A stretch of 64,000 bases of DNA from Sphingopyxis jiangsuensis. GTDB taxonomy: Bacteria; Pseudomonadota; Alphaproteobacteria; Sphingomonadales; Sphingomonadaceae. The stretch lies in the NCBI RefSeq assembly GCF_016734905.1, contig NZ_JAERPO010000002.1:62001-126000 (forward strand), written 5' to 3'. Below, one piece after another: positions 1 through 12,967 of the stretch; position 1 is the stretch's first letter; each line of letters begins with the position of its first letter. The notes under the pieces were generated by a model. It was not told where the DNA came from. It saw nothing but the letters and a program-made list of their open reading frames with translations, and did no database searches. Both the position numbers and the translations under genes were made by a program.

Positions 1-3914
<3,914 letters not shown>

Positions 3915-4038
3915 CCGGACGCGGCGCGGCGCCTTTCCGGCACGTTCCGTCGAAGGGCGCCGCACGTTCAGCAAGGCGCAAGCGTGTGTCTGTTACAACG
4001 CGCGCCATCTTATCGCGCCTTGTTGAAGGACGAACACA

Positions 4039-4470
4039 ATGCATCGCTGGACACTCGCGGCACTGCCGCTTCTCGTCATCACCAATCCATTGCCCGCTCA
4101 GGCCGCCGAGCGCGAGCTTGCCGATGCCGCCGCGACATTGAGCGACCCCATCGTGCAGGATCGGATGGCCGACACCGTGGCGTCCATCGTCGGCGCCATG
4201 CTGGAGATGCCTATTGGCCCGCTTGCCGAGGCTGTCGCTCGCATCGACCCCGACTCCGACGCAGCCTATATTCCGCCCGATGCAACGGTGGGCGACGTCG
4301 CTGGACGCGACCCTGAATATGGCGAACGTCTGGGCGACGACGTCCGCGCGAGCGCCCGCATGGCGAGCAGTGCCGCATCGACGATGGCTGTTTATGCTCC
4401 GGTCCTGAAAGACATGGCCCGCGACCTCCTCGCTCAATGGAAGTATGAGCGCGACGCGACGCGGCGCTAA
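4039..4470 (+). CDS. Hypothetical secreted/periplasmic protein
   Basis: A 143-residue protein that I do not recognise. The N-terminus has a Sec-type signal peptide: a basic start (MHR), a hydrophobic stretch, and a likely cleavage after AQA near residue 22. The mature part is Ala/Asp-rich and helical, with no cysteines and no membrane segment. Three stretches beginning with Asp-Pro or Asp-Ala suggest loops rather than repeats. It starts 124 bases after gltB on the same strand and may or may not share its transcript. A function should not be assigned from context. Confidence 0.75.
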   Translation: MHRWTLAALPLLVITNPLPAQAAERELADAAATLSDPIVQDRMADTVASIVGAMLEMPIGPLAEAVARIDPDSDAAYIPPDATVGDVAGRDPEYGERLGDDVRASARMASSAASTMAVYAPVLKDMARDLLAQWKYERDATRR

Positions 4471-4537
4471 TCATCACCCCTCCCGCTGCTTGCCATAGCC
4501 GTTGCGCGGCAACCCCCGCTGCCGCTATGCGAAAATC

Positions 4538-5209
4538 ATGTGGCAGCTTTACCAATTTCCCCTGTGTCCCTTTTCGCGCAAGATCCGGCTCCTGCTGGGC
4601 GAGAAAGGCGTCGGTTACGAATTGGTGCGCGAATCGCCGTGGGAACGGCGCGACGAGTTCGTCGACCTGAACCCTGCCGGCCGCACGCCGGTGATGGTCG
4701 ATCAGGAACGTGGGCAGGTGCTGATCGACAGCAATGCCATCGCCGAATATTTCGAGGAGACAGTCGAGGGCAAGGCGATGATCAACGGCACCGCCGCCAA
4801 CCGCGCCGAAATCCGCCGTCTTGTCGCCTGGTTCGATCAGGATTTCTATTTCGAAGTCACCGGTCCGCTGCTGTTCGAGCGGATGCAGAAACGCATCGTT
4901 CACCGCCAGCCGCCCGACGGCGGTGCACTACGCGAGGCAATGAAAGCCGCGAACCAGCATCTCGACTATGTCGACTATCTGATCGATCACCGCACCTGGC
5001 TCGCCGGCGCGACGATGAGCCTCGCCGATTTGACGGCCGCCGCGCATATCTCGGTCGCCGACTATCTGGGCGGAATCGACTGGACGGGGCACGAACAGAC
5101 GAAGGGCTGGTATTCGGGCCTCAAGTCGCGCCCCAGCTTCCGACCGCTCCTTGCCGAGCGGATGGAGATCGTGACGCCGCCGAAATATTATGAGGATGTG
5201 GACTTCTGA
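4538..5209 (+). CDS. Glutathione S-transferase family protein
   Basis: A 223-residue GST-fold protein. The thioredoxin-like N-terminal domain opens with MWQLYQFPLCPFSRKIR, a CPFS motif at the glutathione site. NPAGRTPVM (the cis-Pro loop) and DSNAIAEY (binding the glutathione gamma-Glu) follow. The C-terminal half is the all-helical domain with LAGATMSLADLTAAA. The ATG at 4538 is chosen over an in-frame ATG at 4502 because the domain begins right there. It stands alone and is distinct in sequence from the four GSTs of the distal catabolic cluster. The substrate is unknown. Confidence 0.88.
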   Translation: MWQLYQFPLCPFSRKIRLLLGEKGVGYELVRESPWERRDEFVDLNPAGRTPVMVDQERGQVLIDSNAIAEYFEETVEGKAMINGTAANRAEIRRLVAWFDQDFYFEVTGPLLFERMQKRIVHRQPPDGGALREAMKAANQHLDYVDYLIDHRTWLAGATMSLADLTAAAHISVADYLGGIDWTGHEQTKGWYSGLKSRPSFRPLLAERMEIVTPPKYYEDVDF

Positions 5210-5233
5210 CGCGCCACGGAACGCGGAGCGTGT

Positions 5234-5304
5234 GATCCCCGGCGAAAGCCGGGGTCCAGCCGGCATGGCATTGCGCGACAGGGTCCCGGCTTTCGGCGCG
5301 GATC
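5234..5304. repeat. REPIN-like pair of inverted palindromic units
   Basis: Two related hairpin units lie in inverted orientation between convergent genes. The first (5234-5257) holds CCCCGGC-GAAA-GCCGGGG. The second (5281-5304) is its imperfect reverse complement, GGGTCCCGGCTTTCGGC followed by GCGGATC. The 23-base spacer separates them. Similar units occur at 23937-23958 and 29411-29487, so this is a dispersed intergenic family. A role in transcript 3'-end formation for the flanking genes is possible, but there is no T-run. Confidence 0.7.
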
Positions 5305-5317
5305 GTCCAAGCTAACG

Positions 5318-5911
5318 TCAACAGCCCTTATATTTCCAGTTGCGGTCCTTCCCTTCGGCGACCTGATCGGCGGTGGTCGCGATGCGCTTGGCGCGCGTCT
5401 CTTCGCGCTTCGCATCGATCACCCACTCGATATAATCGCGCCGTTTTCCGGGCGAGAACGCATCCCAATGGCCTTGCGCGGCGGCGTTGGCTTTCAATGC
5501 CGCGCGCAAATCGTCGGGAAGATCGAGCGTGGGCTTGGATTTGGGCGCCGCGCGCTTGGGCTTGTCCTCTCCGCACAAGGCGGCGGCCTTGGCAATCCAG
5601 GCTCCGAGCGCCTCGTCCGAAGGCAGATCGGACAGCCCCACCAATCGGCCCATGCTGCCCATTGCATCGGCGTTCCGCGGCGATCCGGTCACTTCTTCGT
5701 CGCGCCAGAAACCAAAGGTCGCATGCGCTTTGAATGCCGCCATCCCCGCCAGATTCTGTCCGTTGAGCACGAAATAGGGCATGCCCCACTTCAATGTCTC
5801 TTCAGTCCCCGGCGCGTGAGCATGAACCAGCTCGCGCAAATGCGTCAAGATTGGCCGTGCGAAGGGCTGGCGCGCCGCGATATAGGCGTCGACGCGCGGG
5901 TCGCGAGTCAT
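5318..5911 (-). CDS. YdeI/OmpD-associated (DUF1801-type) family protein
   Basis: A 197-residue protein of the YdeI/OmdA type. The N-terminal half is a DUF1801-like domain (RPILTHLRELVHAHAPGTEE, LKWGMPYFV). The C-terminal half carries the basic OmdA-like tail with LPDDLRAALKANAAAQGHWDAF and SPGKRRDYIEWV, which is conserved in proteins called bacteriocin-protection or YdeI. Biochemical function is not established for the family. The ATG overlaps the ubiG stop by four bases (ATGA), so the two are translationally coupled. No signal peptide is seen. The match is by motif recognition. Confidence 0.85.
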   Translation of the reverse strand: MTRDPRVDAYIAARQPFARPILTHLRELVHAHAPGTEETLKWGMPYFVLNGQNLAGMAAFKAHATFGFWRDEEVTGSPRNADAMGSMGRLVGLSDLPSDEALGAWIAKAAALCGEDKPKRAAPKSKPTLDLPDDLRAALKANAAAQGHWDAFSPGKRRDYIEWVIDAKREETRAKRIATTADQVAEGKDRNWKYKGC

Positions 5912-6633
5912 TCGGCGTGCCGCGCCGCAACGAGATAGTTGAGCGCCTCGCTGCCGCCGAGCTTGAACCCGGTCGCGGCGGAAGGTGAGAGGCCGGTGCG
6001 GTCGATGACCGCCAGCCCCGCGGCCTTCAGCAAATCGCCAAGTTCCTCGGGCTTCAGAAACTGGCCCCAGTCGTGCGTCCCGCGCGGCACGGCGCCGAGG
6101 CGCTCGGCGGCTTCGACGAGCAATAGTTTCGACGCGATCGTGCGGTTGGGTGTCGACAGGATCATCAGTCCGCCCGGTGCAAGCCGCGTCGCCAATTCGG
6201 TGACAAACGCTGCCGGGTCGGCGACATGCTCGACGACTTCCATCGAGGTCACGAGGTCGAATTTTGCCAGAGGAAGGCTAGCAAGCTCGCCCGCAAAATA
6301 GTCGATCGCGAGTCCATGCCCTGTGGCATGATCGCGCGCGACGGCGATATTCTCGGGCGCGGCGTCGACGCCGGTCACCTTGGCGCCGAGCCGTGCGAGC
6401 GGTTCGGCGAGCAGTCCTGCGCCGCAGCCGACATCGAGTGCCGTCCGTCCGACAAGCGGATGACGGTCGCGCGCGTCGAGCTGCCAGTGAAGATCGGCCT
6501 GTTCGCGGATATAGCCCAGCCGCACAGGGTTGAGCTTGTGCAGCATCGCCGAGGAGCCCTTGGCGTCCCACCAGTCGGCGGCAAGCCTGCCGAAATGGGC
6601 GGCTTCATCGGCTTTGATTGTCGCGGCGTTCAT
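5908..6633 (-). CDS. ubiG: Ubiquinone biosynthesis O-methyltransferase UbiG
   Basis: SAM-dependent methyltransferase that carries out both O-methylations of ubiquinone biosynthesis at the membrane surface. At 241 residues it matches UbiG length. It opens with the UbiG-typical helix (EAAHFGRLAADWWD), then the SAM motif LDVGCGAGLLAEPLA, the acidic ribose-binding VTGVDAAPENI, and the post-motif TSMEVVEHVADP. The start at 6633 is chosen because the family begins there; a longer frame upstream reads non-homologous sequence across the divergent lysC promoter. It is followed by the YdeI-like gene with a four-base overlap. Confidence 0.95.
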   Translation of the reverse strand: MNAATIKADEAAHFGRLAADWWDAKGSSAMLHKLNPVRLGYIREQADLHWQLDARDRHPLVGRTALDVGCGAGLLAEPLARLGAKVTGVDAAPENIAVARDHATGHGLAIDYFAGELASLPLAKFDLVTSMEVVEHVADPAAFVTELATRLAPGGLMILSTPNRTIASKLLLVEAAERLGAVPRGTHDWGQFLKPEELGDLLKAAGLAVIDRTGLSPSAATGFKLGGSEALNYLVAARHAE

Positions 6634-6787
6634 GGAACAATCAGTGGCACCGCGCCCACGTTGGCGCAAGAAATTTGCGCCGCATACGATGGCGCCCTTG
6701 CCATCGCCCTCCCCCTTCCCTAACAGCCGGACGCCGCAGAAAACTTGGAAAAGTTGCGGCAGCAACCAGTTTGGGAGGCAGGGCGAA

Positions 6788-8035
6788 ATGGCGCGGATCG
6801 TGATGAAATTCGGGGGCACGTCGATGGCGGGCACCGAGCGGATTCGCACCGTCGCGAAACTCGTCGCGCGCGAGGTCGCACAGGGCAATGAGGTCGCGGT
6901 CGTCGTTTCAGCGATGGCTGGCGAAACCGACCGGCTCGTCAATTTCTGCCGCGAGGCGAACCCGCGTCACGACCCCGCCGAATATGATGTCGTGGTCGCG
7001 AGCGGCGAGCAGGTGACGTCGGGGCTACTGGCGCTCACGCTGCAGGCGATGGGCGTCCCCGCACGCAGCTGGCTCGGCTGGCAGCTCCCGATCCGCACCG
7101 AAGAGGCGCATGCGCGCGCGCGCATCGCCGACATCGACACGGGCGCACTGAGCGCAGCGATGGCCAAGGGCGAGGTCGCAGTAATCCCGGGTTTCCAGGG
7201 CATGATGGACGACGGCCGCATATCGACGCTCGGCCGCGGCGGATCGGACACCAGCGCGGTCGCGGTCGCGGCGGCGGTCAAGGCCGACCGCTGCGACATC
7301 TACACCGACGTCGACGGTGTTTACACAACCGACCCGCGCATCGTCGCGCGGGCGCGCAAACTCGACTATGTCACCTATGAGGAAATGCTCGAACTCGCGA
7401 GCGTCGGCGCGAAGGTTCTCCAGACGCGTTCGGTCGGCCTTGCAATGAAGGAAGGCGTGCGGGTGCAGGTGCTTTCGAGCTTCGTCGAAGGCGACGAGGC
7501 GCCCGCCAAAGGCACGATGATCGTCAGCGACGAGGAAATAGAGGAACATCAGATGGAACGGCAGCTGATCACCGGCATCGCCCACGACAAGAATGAAGCC
7601 AAAATCATCGTCACGCGCGTCCCCGACAAGCCGGGCGCGGTCGCCAGCATCTTCGGCCCCCTCGCCGCCGCCGGAATCAACGTCGACATGATCATCCAGA
7701 ACGTCGGGCGCGACAAGGGCGAGACCGACGTGACCTTCACCGTGCCGGGTGCCGATCTCCTCCGCTCGATCGACCTGCTCGAAGGCGCGAAGGACAAGAT
7801 CGGCTTCAACCGTATCCTGAGCGACGACAAGGTCGCCAAGATCAGCGTCGTTGGCGTCGGCATGAAAAGCCACGCAGGCGTTGCGAGCACGATGTTCCGC
7901 GCGCTCGCCGACCGCGGCATCAACATCCAGGCCATCTCGACGAGCGAGATCAAGGTCAGCGTGTTGATTGACGAGGACGAGACCGAGCTTGCGGTGCGCG
8001 TTCTGCACACCGCCTATGGGCTCGACGCCGAATAA
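6788..8035 (+). CDS. lysC: Aspartate kinase
   Basis: Aspartokinase, phosphorylating L-aspartate as the first step to lysine, threonine, methionine and diaminopimelate. At 415 residues it is a stand-alone kinase. The N-terminal amino-acid kinase domain begins with the K-F-G-G-T-S motif and includes GRGGSDTSAVAVAAA and the nucleotide-binding YTDVDGVYTTDPR. Two ACT domains lie at the C-terminus, where lysine/threonine feedback inhibition is expected. The ATG at 6788 is preceded by a GGGAGG-type ribosome-binding site. It is divergent from ubiG across 154 bases that must hold both promoters. Confidence 0.97.
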   Translation: MARIVMKFGGTSMAGTERIRTVAKLVAREVAQGNEVAVVVSAMAGETDRLVNFCREANPRHDPAEYDVVVASGEQVTSGLLALTLQAMGVPARSWLGWQLPIRTEEAHARARIADIDTGALSAAMAKGEVAVIPGFQGMMDDGRISTLGRGGSDTSAVAVAAAVKADRCDIYTDVDGVYTTDPRIVARARKLDYVTYEEMLELASVGAKVLQTRSVGLAMKEGVRVQVLSSFVEGDEAPAKGTMIVSDEEIEEHQMERQLITGIAHDKNEAKIIVTRVPDKPGAVASIFGPLAAAGINVDMIIQNVGRDKGETDVTFTVPGADLLRSIDLLEGAKDKIGFNRILSDDKVAKISVVGVGMKSHAGVASTMFRALADRGINIQAISTSEIKVSVLIDEDETELAVRVLHTAYGLDAE

Positions 8036-8043
8036 TATCGGGT

Positions 8044-8460
8044 TCAGTTCGACATTATCAGCAGTGTTGAGGTCGCCGTTGCGAGCAGCCGCCCGTGCTC
8101 GTCGGTAAGCCGTGCTTCGCTGAACGCCACGCGGCGCCCGATCGAAATGACCTTGCCCTCGGCCCGCACCTTTCCGGTATTGGCAGTCATTGCGCGCAAA
8201 TAGCTCGTCTTGAGCTCGAGGGTGGTCATCGACTGATCGTCAGCAAGCTTGGTGACCGTCGCAATTCCGCATGCCGAATCGAGCAAGGTCGCCGCATATC
8301 CGCCATGAACGATGTTCATCGGGTTATAGGTCTCGGGACCGGGGTTGCCTTCAAATACCGCCCAGCCGTCGCCGCAATCGACAAGCTGAAATCCCAGAGT
8401 CTCGCCGATGGGTGGTCGCCCGCCCGCGGCGATCAGCCGCCTCACACTTTCCACCGTCAA
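8044..8460 (-). CDS. PaaI-family hotdog-fold thioesterase
   Basis: A 138-residue hotdog-fold acyl-CoA thioesterase. The N-P-M-N-I-V-H-G-G-Y segment (residues about 47-56) followed by TLLDSACG is the PaaI catalytic helix region, and a typical LKTSYLRAM strand follows. Such enzymes hydrolyse aryl- or acyl-CoA esters; the substrate here is unknown. The start is a TTG at 8460, supported by an AGGAG eight bases upstream; a GTG two codons downstream is the alternative. It converges on lysC with only eight bases between the stops. Confidence 0.88.
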   Translation of the reverse strand: MTVESVRRLIAAGGRPPIGETLGFQLVDCGDGWAVFEGNPGPETYNPMNIVHGGYAATLLDSACGIATVTKLADDQSMTTLELKTSYLRAMTANTGKVRAEGKVISIGRRVAFSEARLTDEHGRLLATATSTLLIMSN

Positions 8461-8514
8461 GACCGCGACTCCTGTTTTTAGGATGAACCGTCGCGGCTGC
8501 TATCGCCGTCGCAC

Positions 8515-8559
8515 GGCAAAATAAAGACCGCTCCGGCGCAATGGCGCGCCGAAGCGGTC
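8515..8559 (-). terminator. Rho-independent terminator of katG
   Basis: On the minus strand, just past katG, a GC-rich stem has arms GACCGCT/AGCGGTC at its base and GGCGC pairing near the loop. It is followed by a TTTATTTT tail. The orientation fits termination of katG transcripts; the plus-strand side lacks a T-run. Confidence 0.75.
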
Positions 8560-8587
8560 AAGGGTCATCGGGGAACCGTGCGAATGG

Positions 8588-10756
8588 TCAAACGATGTCG
8601 AAGCGGTCGGCGTCCATCACCTTGGTCCATGCCCTGACGAAGGTGTCGACGAACAGCGGGGCGCCGCTGCTTTCGGCGAAGACCTCCGAGATCGCACGGA
8701 GTTGCGAATTCGAACCGAAGACAAGGTCGGTACGCGTGCCGTGCCATTTGTCAGCACCCGTCTTGCGGCACTTGCCTACGAACTCTTCATCGCCACTTTC
8801 GTCGACGACGCGCCATTCGGTGCCCATGTCGAGGAGGTTGACGAAGAAATCGTTCGACAGTGTTCCGACGCGGTCAGTGAATACGCCGTCGCCGGTGTTG
8901 CCGGTCACCGCCCCGAGGACGCGCATCCCGCCAACCAGCGCAGTCATTTCGGGCACCGACAGGCCGAGCAGATCGGCGCGGTCGATCAGCATTTCCTCCG
9001 TCTTAACCTGCGCCTTGGTCTTCAGATAGTTGCGGAAACCATCGGCAAAGGGTTCGAGCGGCTCAAAGCTTTCGGCGTCGGTATGCTCGTCCCCGGCATC
9101 GCCGCGGCCGGTCGATACTGCGACCGCGACGTCAAACCCGCCGTCCTTCGCGGCTTTTTCGATCGCCGCCGCACCAGCGAGCACGATGGCATCAGCCATC
9201 GACAAATCGCCGCGCAGTTCGTCGAGCTTGCCGAGCACCTTTGCAAGCTCCGCCGGATCGTTGACCGCCCAGTCCTTCTGCGGCGCGAGCCGGACGCGCG
9301 CGCCGTTCGCGCCGCCGCGATGGTCCGAGTTACGATAGCTTGAGGCCGATGCCCACGCCGCCTTGACGAGTTCGGAGACAGTCAACCCGCTTGCCAGCAC
9401 CTTCCCCTTGAAATCGGCGACCGCCGCATTCGACGGCTTGGTTCCGGCAGGAACCGGGTCCTGCCAGATGAGATCCTCGTCCGGCACTTCGGGGCCGAGA
9501 TATCGGACCTTGGGCCCCATGTCGCGATGGCACAGCTTGAACCACGCGCGCGCAAAGGCGTCGTCGAGTGCAGCCTGATCGTCGCGGAAGCGCTCCGAAA
9601 TCTTGCGATAGTCGGGGTCCATCTTCAGCGCCATGTCGGCGGTGGTCATCATCGTCGGGACTTTTTTCGACGGATCGCGCGCGTCGGGCGCCATGTCCTC
9701 GGGGTCCGGGTTGATCGGCTGCCACTGCTGCGCGCCGGCGGGGCTCTTCACCAGTTCGTAGTCATATTTGAACAGCAGGCGGAAATAGTCGCCGCCCCAT
9801 TGCGTCGGGTTCGGCGTCCATGCACCCTCGATGCCCGAAGTGGTGATATGCCCCTTTCCGATCTCGTCCTTGTCGGTGAGCCAGCCAAAGCCCATCAATT
9901 CGAGCGCCGATGCTTCGGGACCCGATCCAAAATTTTCGGCGGGCTGCGCGCCGTGCGCCTTGCCGAAGGCGTGGCCGCCAGCTGTCAGCGCCACTGTTTC
10001 CTCGTCATTCATCGCCATGCGCGCGAAAGTTTCCTTCATGTCGCGCGCCGACAGCAGGGGATCGGGATTGCCGCCGGGTCCTTCGGGATTGACGTAGATC
10101 AACCCCATCTGGATCGCGGCGAGCGGATTTTCGAGTGCCTTGCCTTCATCGGGAATGATGCGCGTCTCGGCCCCCTGGTCGACCCAAAGCTCCTCGGTGC
10201 CCCAATAGACGGTTTCGGGTTCATAAACGTCGACCCGGCCGCCGCCGAAGCCGAACACCGGCCCGCCCATCGATTCGATCGCGACATTGCCGGTCAGGAT
10301 GAACAGATCGGCCCAGCTGATCTTGTTCCCGTATTTCTGCTTGATCGGCCAGAGAAGGCGGCGCGCCTTGTCGAGATTGCCGTTGTCGGGCCACGAGTTG
10401 AGCGGCGCAAACCGCTGCTGCCCACTCGACGACCCGCCGCGGCCGTCGCCGGTGCGATAGGTGCCCGCCGCGTGCCAAGCCATACGGATGAAGAAGGGGC
10501 CATAATGGCCATAATCGGCCGGCCACCAATCCTGGCTGTCGGTCATCAGGTCGGTCAGATCCTTCTTGAGTGCCTGATAATCGAGCGACTTAAAGGCTTT
10601 CGCATAGTCGAACGCACCGCCCATCGGGTCGACCGCGCGCGCGCCACTTTGCAGGATCGAGAGGTCGAGCGCGTCGGGCCACCAGTCACGGTTCTGGCGT
10701 CCCAGGAACGATCGGACCTGGGTCCCTGTCATGGGGCATTTGCTTTCGACGTTCAT
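8588..10756 (-). CDS. katG: Catalase-peroxidase KatG
   Basis: Bifunctional heme catalase-peroxidase that removes H2O2 in the cytoplasm. At 722 residues it is family-length, with the duplicated peroxidase domains. The distal site Arg91/Trp94/His95 lies in [11 protein letters not shown]. The tyrosine of the Met-Tyr-Trp adduct is in [11 protein letters not shown], and the proximal histidine motif is in the [10 protein letters not shown] region. The N-terminus begins KCPMTG rather than the commoner KCPFMGG. The ATG at 10756 has a GAGGAG Shine-Dalgarno. No oxyR gene is adjacent, so regulation cannot be inferred from neighbours; a terminator follows at 8515-8559. Confidence 0.97.
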   Translation of the reverse strand: MNVESKCPMTGTQVRSFLGRQNRDWWPDALDLSILQSGARAVDPMGGAFDYAKAFKSLDYQALKKDLTDLMTDSQDWWPADYGHYGPFFIRMAWHAAGTYRTGDGRGGSSSGQQRFAPLNSWPDNGNLDKARRLLWPIKQKYGNKISWADLFILTGNVAIESMGGPVFGFGGGRVDVYEPETVYWGTEELWVDQGAETRIIPDEGKALENPLAAIQMGLIYVNPEGPGGNPDPLLSARDMKETFARMAMNDEETVALTAGGHAFGKAHGAQPAENFGSGPEASALELMGFGWLTDKDEIGKGHITTSGIEGAWTPNPTQWGGDYFRLLFKYDYELVKSPAGAQQWQPINPDPEDMAPDARDPSKKVPTMMTTADMALKMDPDYRKISERFRDDQAALDDAFARAWFKLCHRDMGPKVRYLGPEVPDEDLIWQDPVPAGTKPSNAAVADFKGKVLASGLTVSELVKAAWASASSYRNSDHRGGANGARVRLAPQKDWAVNDPAELAKVLGKLDELRGDLSMADAIVLAGAAAIEKAAKDGGFDVAVAVSTGRGDAGDEHTDAESFEPLEPFADGFRNYLKTKAQVKTEEMLIDRADLLGLSVPEMTALVGGMRVLGAVTGNTGDGVFTDRVGTLSNDFFVNLLDMGTEWRVVDESGDEEFVGKCRKTGADKWHGTRTDLVFGSNSQLRAISEVFAESSGAPLFVDTFVRAWTKVMDADRFDIV

Positions 10757-11092
10757 GCTGACTCTCCTCTGTGGTTTGGTCTGATGTGGTGACGCGGTTC
10801 GGTGACCGGTGGATGACGCGGCGTTTTACCCCTTCTGGCGGACGCACGGCGATGGCCGGCGCCGAGTCGGTGTCCGACTGCGTTACTCTGACCGGCGAAG
10901 GATAGGCTGCGCTCGCGCTTCAACCTAAACGAATAAGCAGCACATAGTCATCGACCGGGCCGATTAATAGGGACGCTGGGCGCCGCAAAGTTCGCCGCGC
11001 GCGACGAACCGAATCAACTGCACGACCGGCTGAGTCACGCATTTTCAGCTAGTCATTGCGCCGGGGCGACAGTGCTGGCAAAGGCGGCAGCA
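10757..11092. other. 336-base intergenic region between divergent katG and the nitronate monooxygenase gene
   Basis: Both flanking genes read outward, so this stretch must carry two promoters. Apart from the katG Shine-Dalgarno at its left edge I see no convincing gene, tRNA, long palindrome or terminator. A short GTG-initiated extension (11072) of the downstream gene is possible but not preferred. Confidence 0.5.
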
Positions 11093-12097
11093 ATGGGCAA
11101 ATTAAACGAATTGATGGCGCGCGGGACCGACCTTCTCGGCAGCGATTACGCCATATTGTGCGGCGCGATGAGCTGGGTCTCGGAGCGCAATCTGGTCAGC
11201 GCAATCAGCAATGCAGGCGGATTTGGCGTGATTGCGTGCGGCGCGATGACCCCCGACCTGCTCGATACCGAGATTGCGGCGACGAAGGCGCTCGCGAAGC
11301 GCAACTTCGGCGTGAACCTGATCACCATGCACCCGCAATTGTTCGACCTGATCGACGTGTGCGCAAAGCATAAGGTCGGCCATGTTGTTCTTGCGGGCGG
11401 CCTGCCGCCCAAGGGAAGCCTCGAGGCGATCAAGGCGTCGGGCGCCAAAGTCATCTGCTTTGCGCCGACGCTCGCGCTCGCGAAAAAGCTCGTGCGTTCA
11501 GGCGTCGATGCGCTGGTCATCGAAGGGATGGAGGCCGGTGGGCATATCGGTCCCGTATCGACGAGCGTGCTCGCACAGGAAATTCTGCCGGCCCTTTCGG
11601 CCGAGGTGCCGATTTTCGTCGCGGGCGGGATCGGTCGCGGCGAAGCGATTGCCGGTTATCTCGAAATGGGCGCGTCGGGCGTCCAGCTCGGGACACGCTT
11701 TGTCTGCGCGACGGAGAGCATCGCGCATCCCAATTTCAAAAAGGCCTTCATGCGCGCATCGGCGCGCGATGCCGTCGCGAGCGTCCAGCTCGATCCGCGG
11801 CTGCCGGTGATTCCGGTGCGCGCGCTCAAGAACAACGGGACCGAAGCCTTCACCGCCAAGCAGCGCGAAGTTGCCAACCTGCTCGACAGCGGCACCGTCG
11901 ACATGGCAGCGGCGCAGCTAGAAATCGAACATTATTGGGCTGGCGCGCTGCGGCGCGCCGTCATCGACGGCGATGTCGAGAACGGCTCGTTAATGGCAGG
12001 GCAATCTGTCGGTATGGTAACCAGCGAAGAGAGTGTCGCCGATATCGTCGCATCTTTGGTGCAACAGGCCGAAGCCGCGTTGCACGCGCGCGGATGA
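11093..12097 (+). CDS. Nitronate monooxygenase / NAD(P)H-dependent flavin oxidoreductase
   Basis: A 334-residue FMN-dependent TIM-barrel protein of the nitronate monooxygenase (2-nitropropane dioxygenase) family. Visible are ISNAGGFGVI near the N-terminus, the EGMEAGGHIGPVST segment with the active-site His, and the phosphate-binding GGIGRGEAIAGYLEMGA and QLGTRF motifs. The C-terminus is Ala-rich and ends in a helical extension. The ATG at 11093 is chosen because family homology starts at once; only a weak AAGG ribosome site is present. Family members range from nitronate oxidation to FabK-like enoyl reduction, so the exact reaction is uncertain. Confidence 0.88.
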   Translation: MGKLNELMARGTDLLGSDYAILCGAMSWVSERNLVSAISNAGGFGVIACGAMTPDLLDTEIAATKALAKRNFGVNLITMHPQLFDLIDVCAKHKVGHVVLAGGLPPKGSLEAIKASGAKVICFAPTLALAKKLVRSGVDALVIEGMEAGGHIGPVSTSVLAQEILPALSAEVPIFVAGGIGRGEAIAGYLEMGASGVQLGTRFVCATESIAHPNFKKAFMRASARDAVASVQLDPRLPVIPVRALKNNGTEAFTAKQREVANLLDSGTVDMAAAQLEIEHYWAGALRRAVIDGDVENGSLMAGQSVGMVTSEESVADIVASLVQQAEAALHARG

Positions 12098-12129
12098 CGT
12101 CGCAGCATATGGCGGCAGGGGAGAATATC

Positions 12130-12867
12130 ATGAATGTGTCGCGCAAGATTATCCTGGCCGGGCTGCTCGCGAGCGTCGCTGCCTGCGCTCCCGCGCCGGT
12201 TCCGCCCCCGCCGCCACCGCCGCCACCGCCGGTGGCCGTGGTCATCCCGCCGCGTCCGCTTCCGCCCGGCAATGCTTCGCTTACGCAGATCCTTCCGCAG
12301 CGGGGGCTCGACGGCCGCTTTGTGACCGCGAACAGCAATGTCACCGGCGACCGCGCTTTCTGGCAGCTCAAGATCGCGCTCAACGTCGCAGCGATCGGCT
12401 GCCGCGGTGCCGAGGAAGCGACGCTGGTTTCGGCCTACAACAATATCATCAAGGCGCATGGCAAGGTGATCCGCTCGACCGAAAAGACCGTCATCAGCCA
12501 GCTAGGCAAGGAGTCGGGCACCAACGGCACGGCAGCACGCGACCGCCTGGCGACGCAGCTCTTCAACTATTTCGCCCAGCCGCCGGCGCAGCGCCAGTTT
12601 TGCCCGCGCGCGAACGAGATTGCCCAGCTTGTCTCGACTACGCCCAGCGCGCAGATTGTCGAGCAAGCGCCCGCGCACCTCGCGCAGCTCGACCAGCCCT
12701 TTGTCGACTTTTACGAAGCCTATGCGCAATATCAGCGCGACGTGGTGGCGTGGGACGCAAAATATGCCATTCCCGCCAACGCCTCGATCTTCGATACGAC
12801 AACGCCTGCGGCGACGACCGACAGCGCCGCGGCGTCGCCCCCGGGATCAGCTCCGGCCAGCAATTGA
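12130..12867 (+). CDS. Proline-rich lipoprotein, function unknown
   Basis: A 245-residue predicted lipoprotein. The signal sequence has a lipobox ending in V-A-A-C, with Cys19 the likely lipidated residue. It is followed by a run of ten prolines, probably a spacer lifting the globular part off the membrane. The rest is mixed alpha/beta with Gln/Ala-rich helices, and the C-terminus is Ala/Thr/Ser-rich low complexity. A GGGGAG site precedes the ATG. It follows the flavin oxidoreductase by 32 bases. No known domain is recognised. Confidence 0.8.
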   Translation: MNVSRKIILAGLLASVAACAPAPVPPPPPPPPPPVAVVIPPRPLPPGNASLTQILPQRGLDGRFVTANSNVTGDRAFWQLKIALNVAAIGCRGAEEATLVSAYNNIIKAHGKVIRSTEKTVISQLGKESGTNGTAARDRLATQLFNYFAQPPAQRQFCPRANEIAQLVSTTPSAQIVEQAPAHLAQLDQPFVDFYEAYAQYQRDVVAWDAKYAIPANASIFDTTTPAATTDSAAASPPGSAPASN

Positions 12868-12967
12868 CGCCTGGTTCTCTGGGCATCCGGAATTCGCTGT
12901 AAACAGCGGACGATTTCACCGGCGGGCGATGGCAACGTCGACAAGCTTCTGATAGCAGGGTGGAGCG

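Noticed and set aside
12190..12260. The polyproline and CCG-rich tract as a repeat element
   Set aside because: It lies in frame inside a lipoprotein and encodes a proline spacer.
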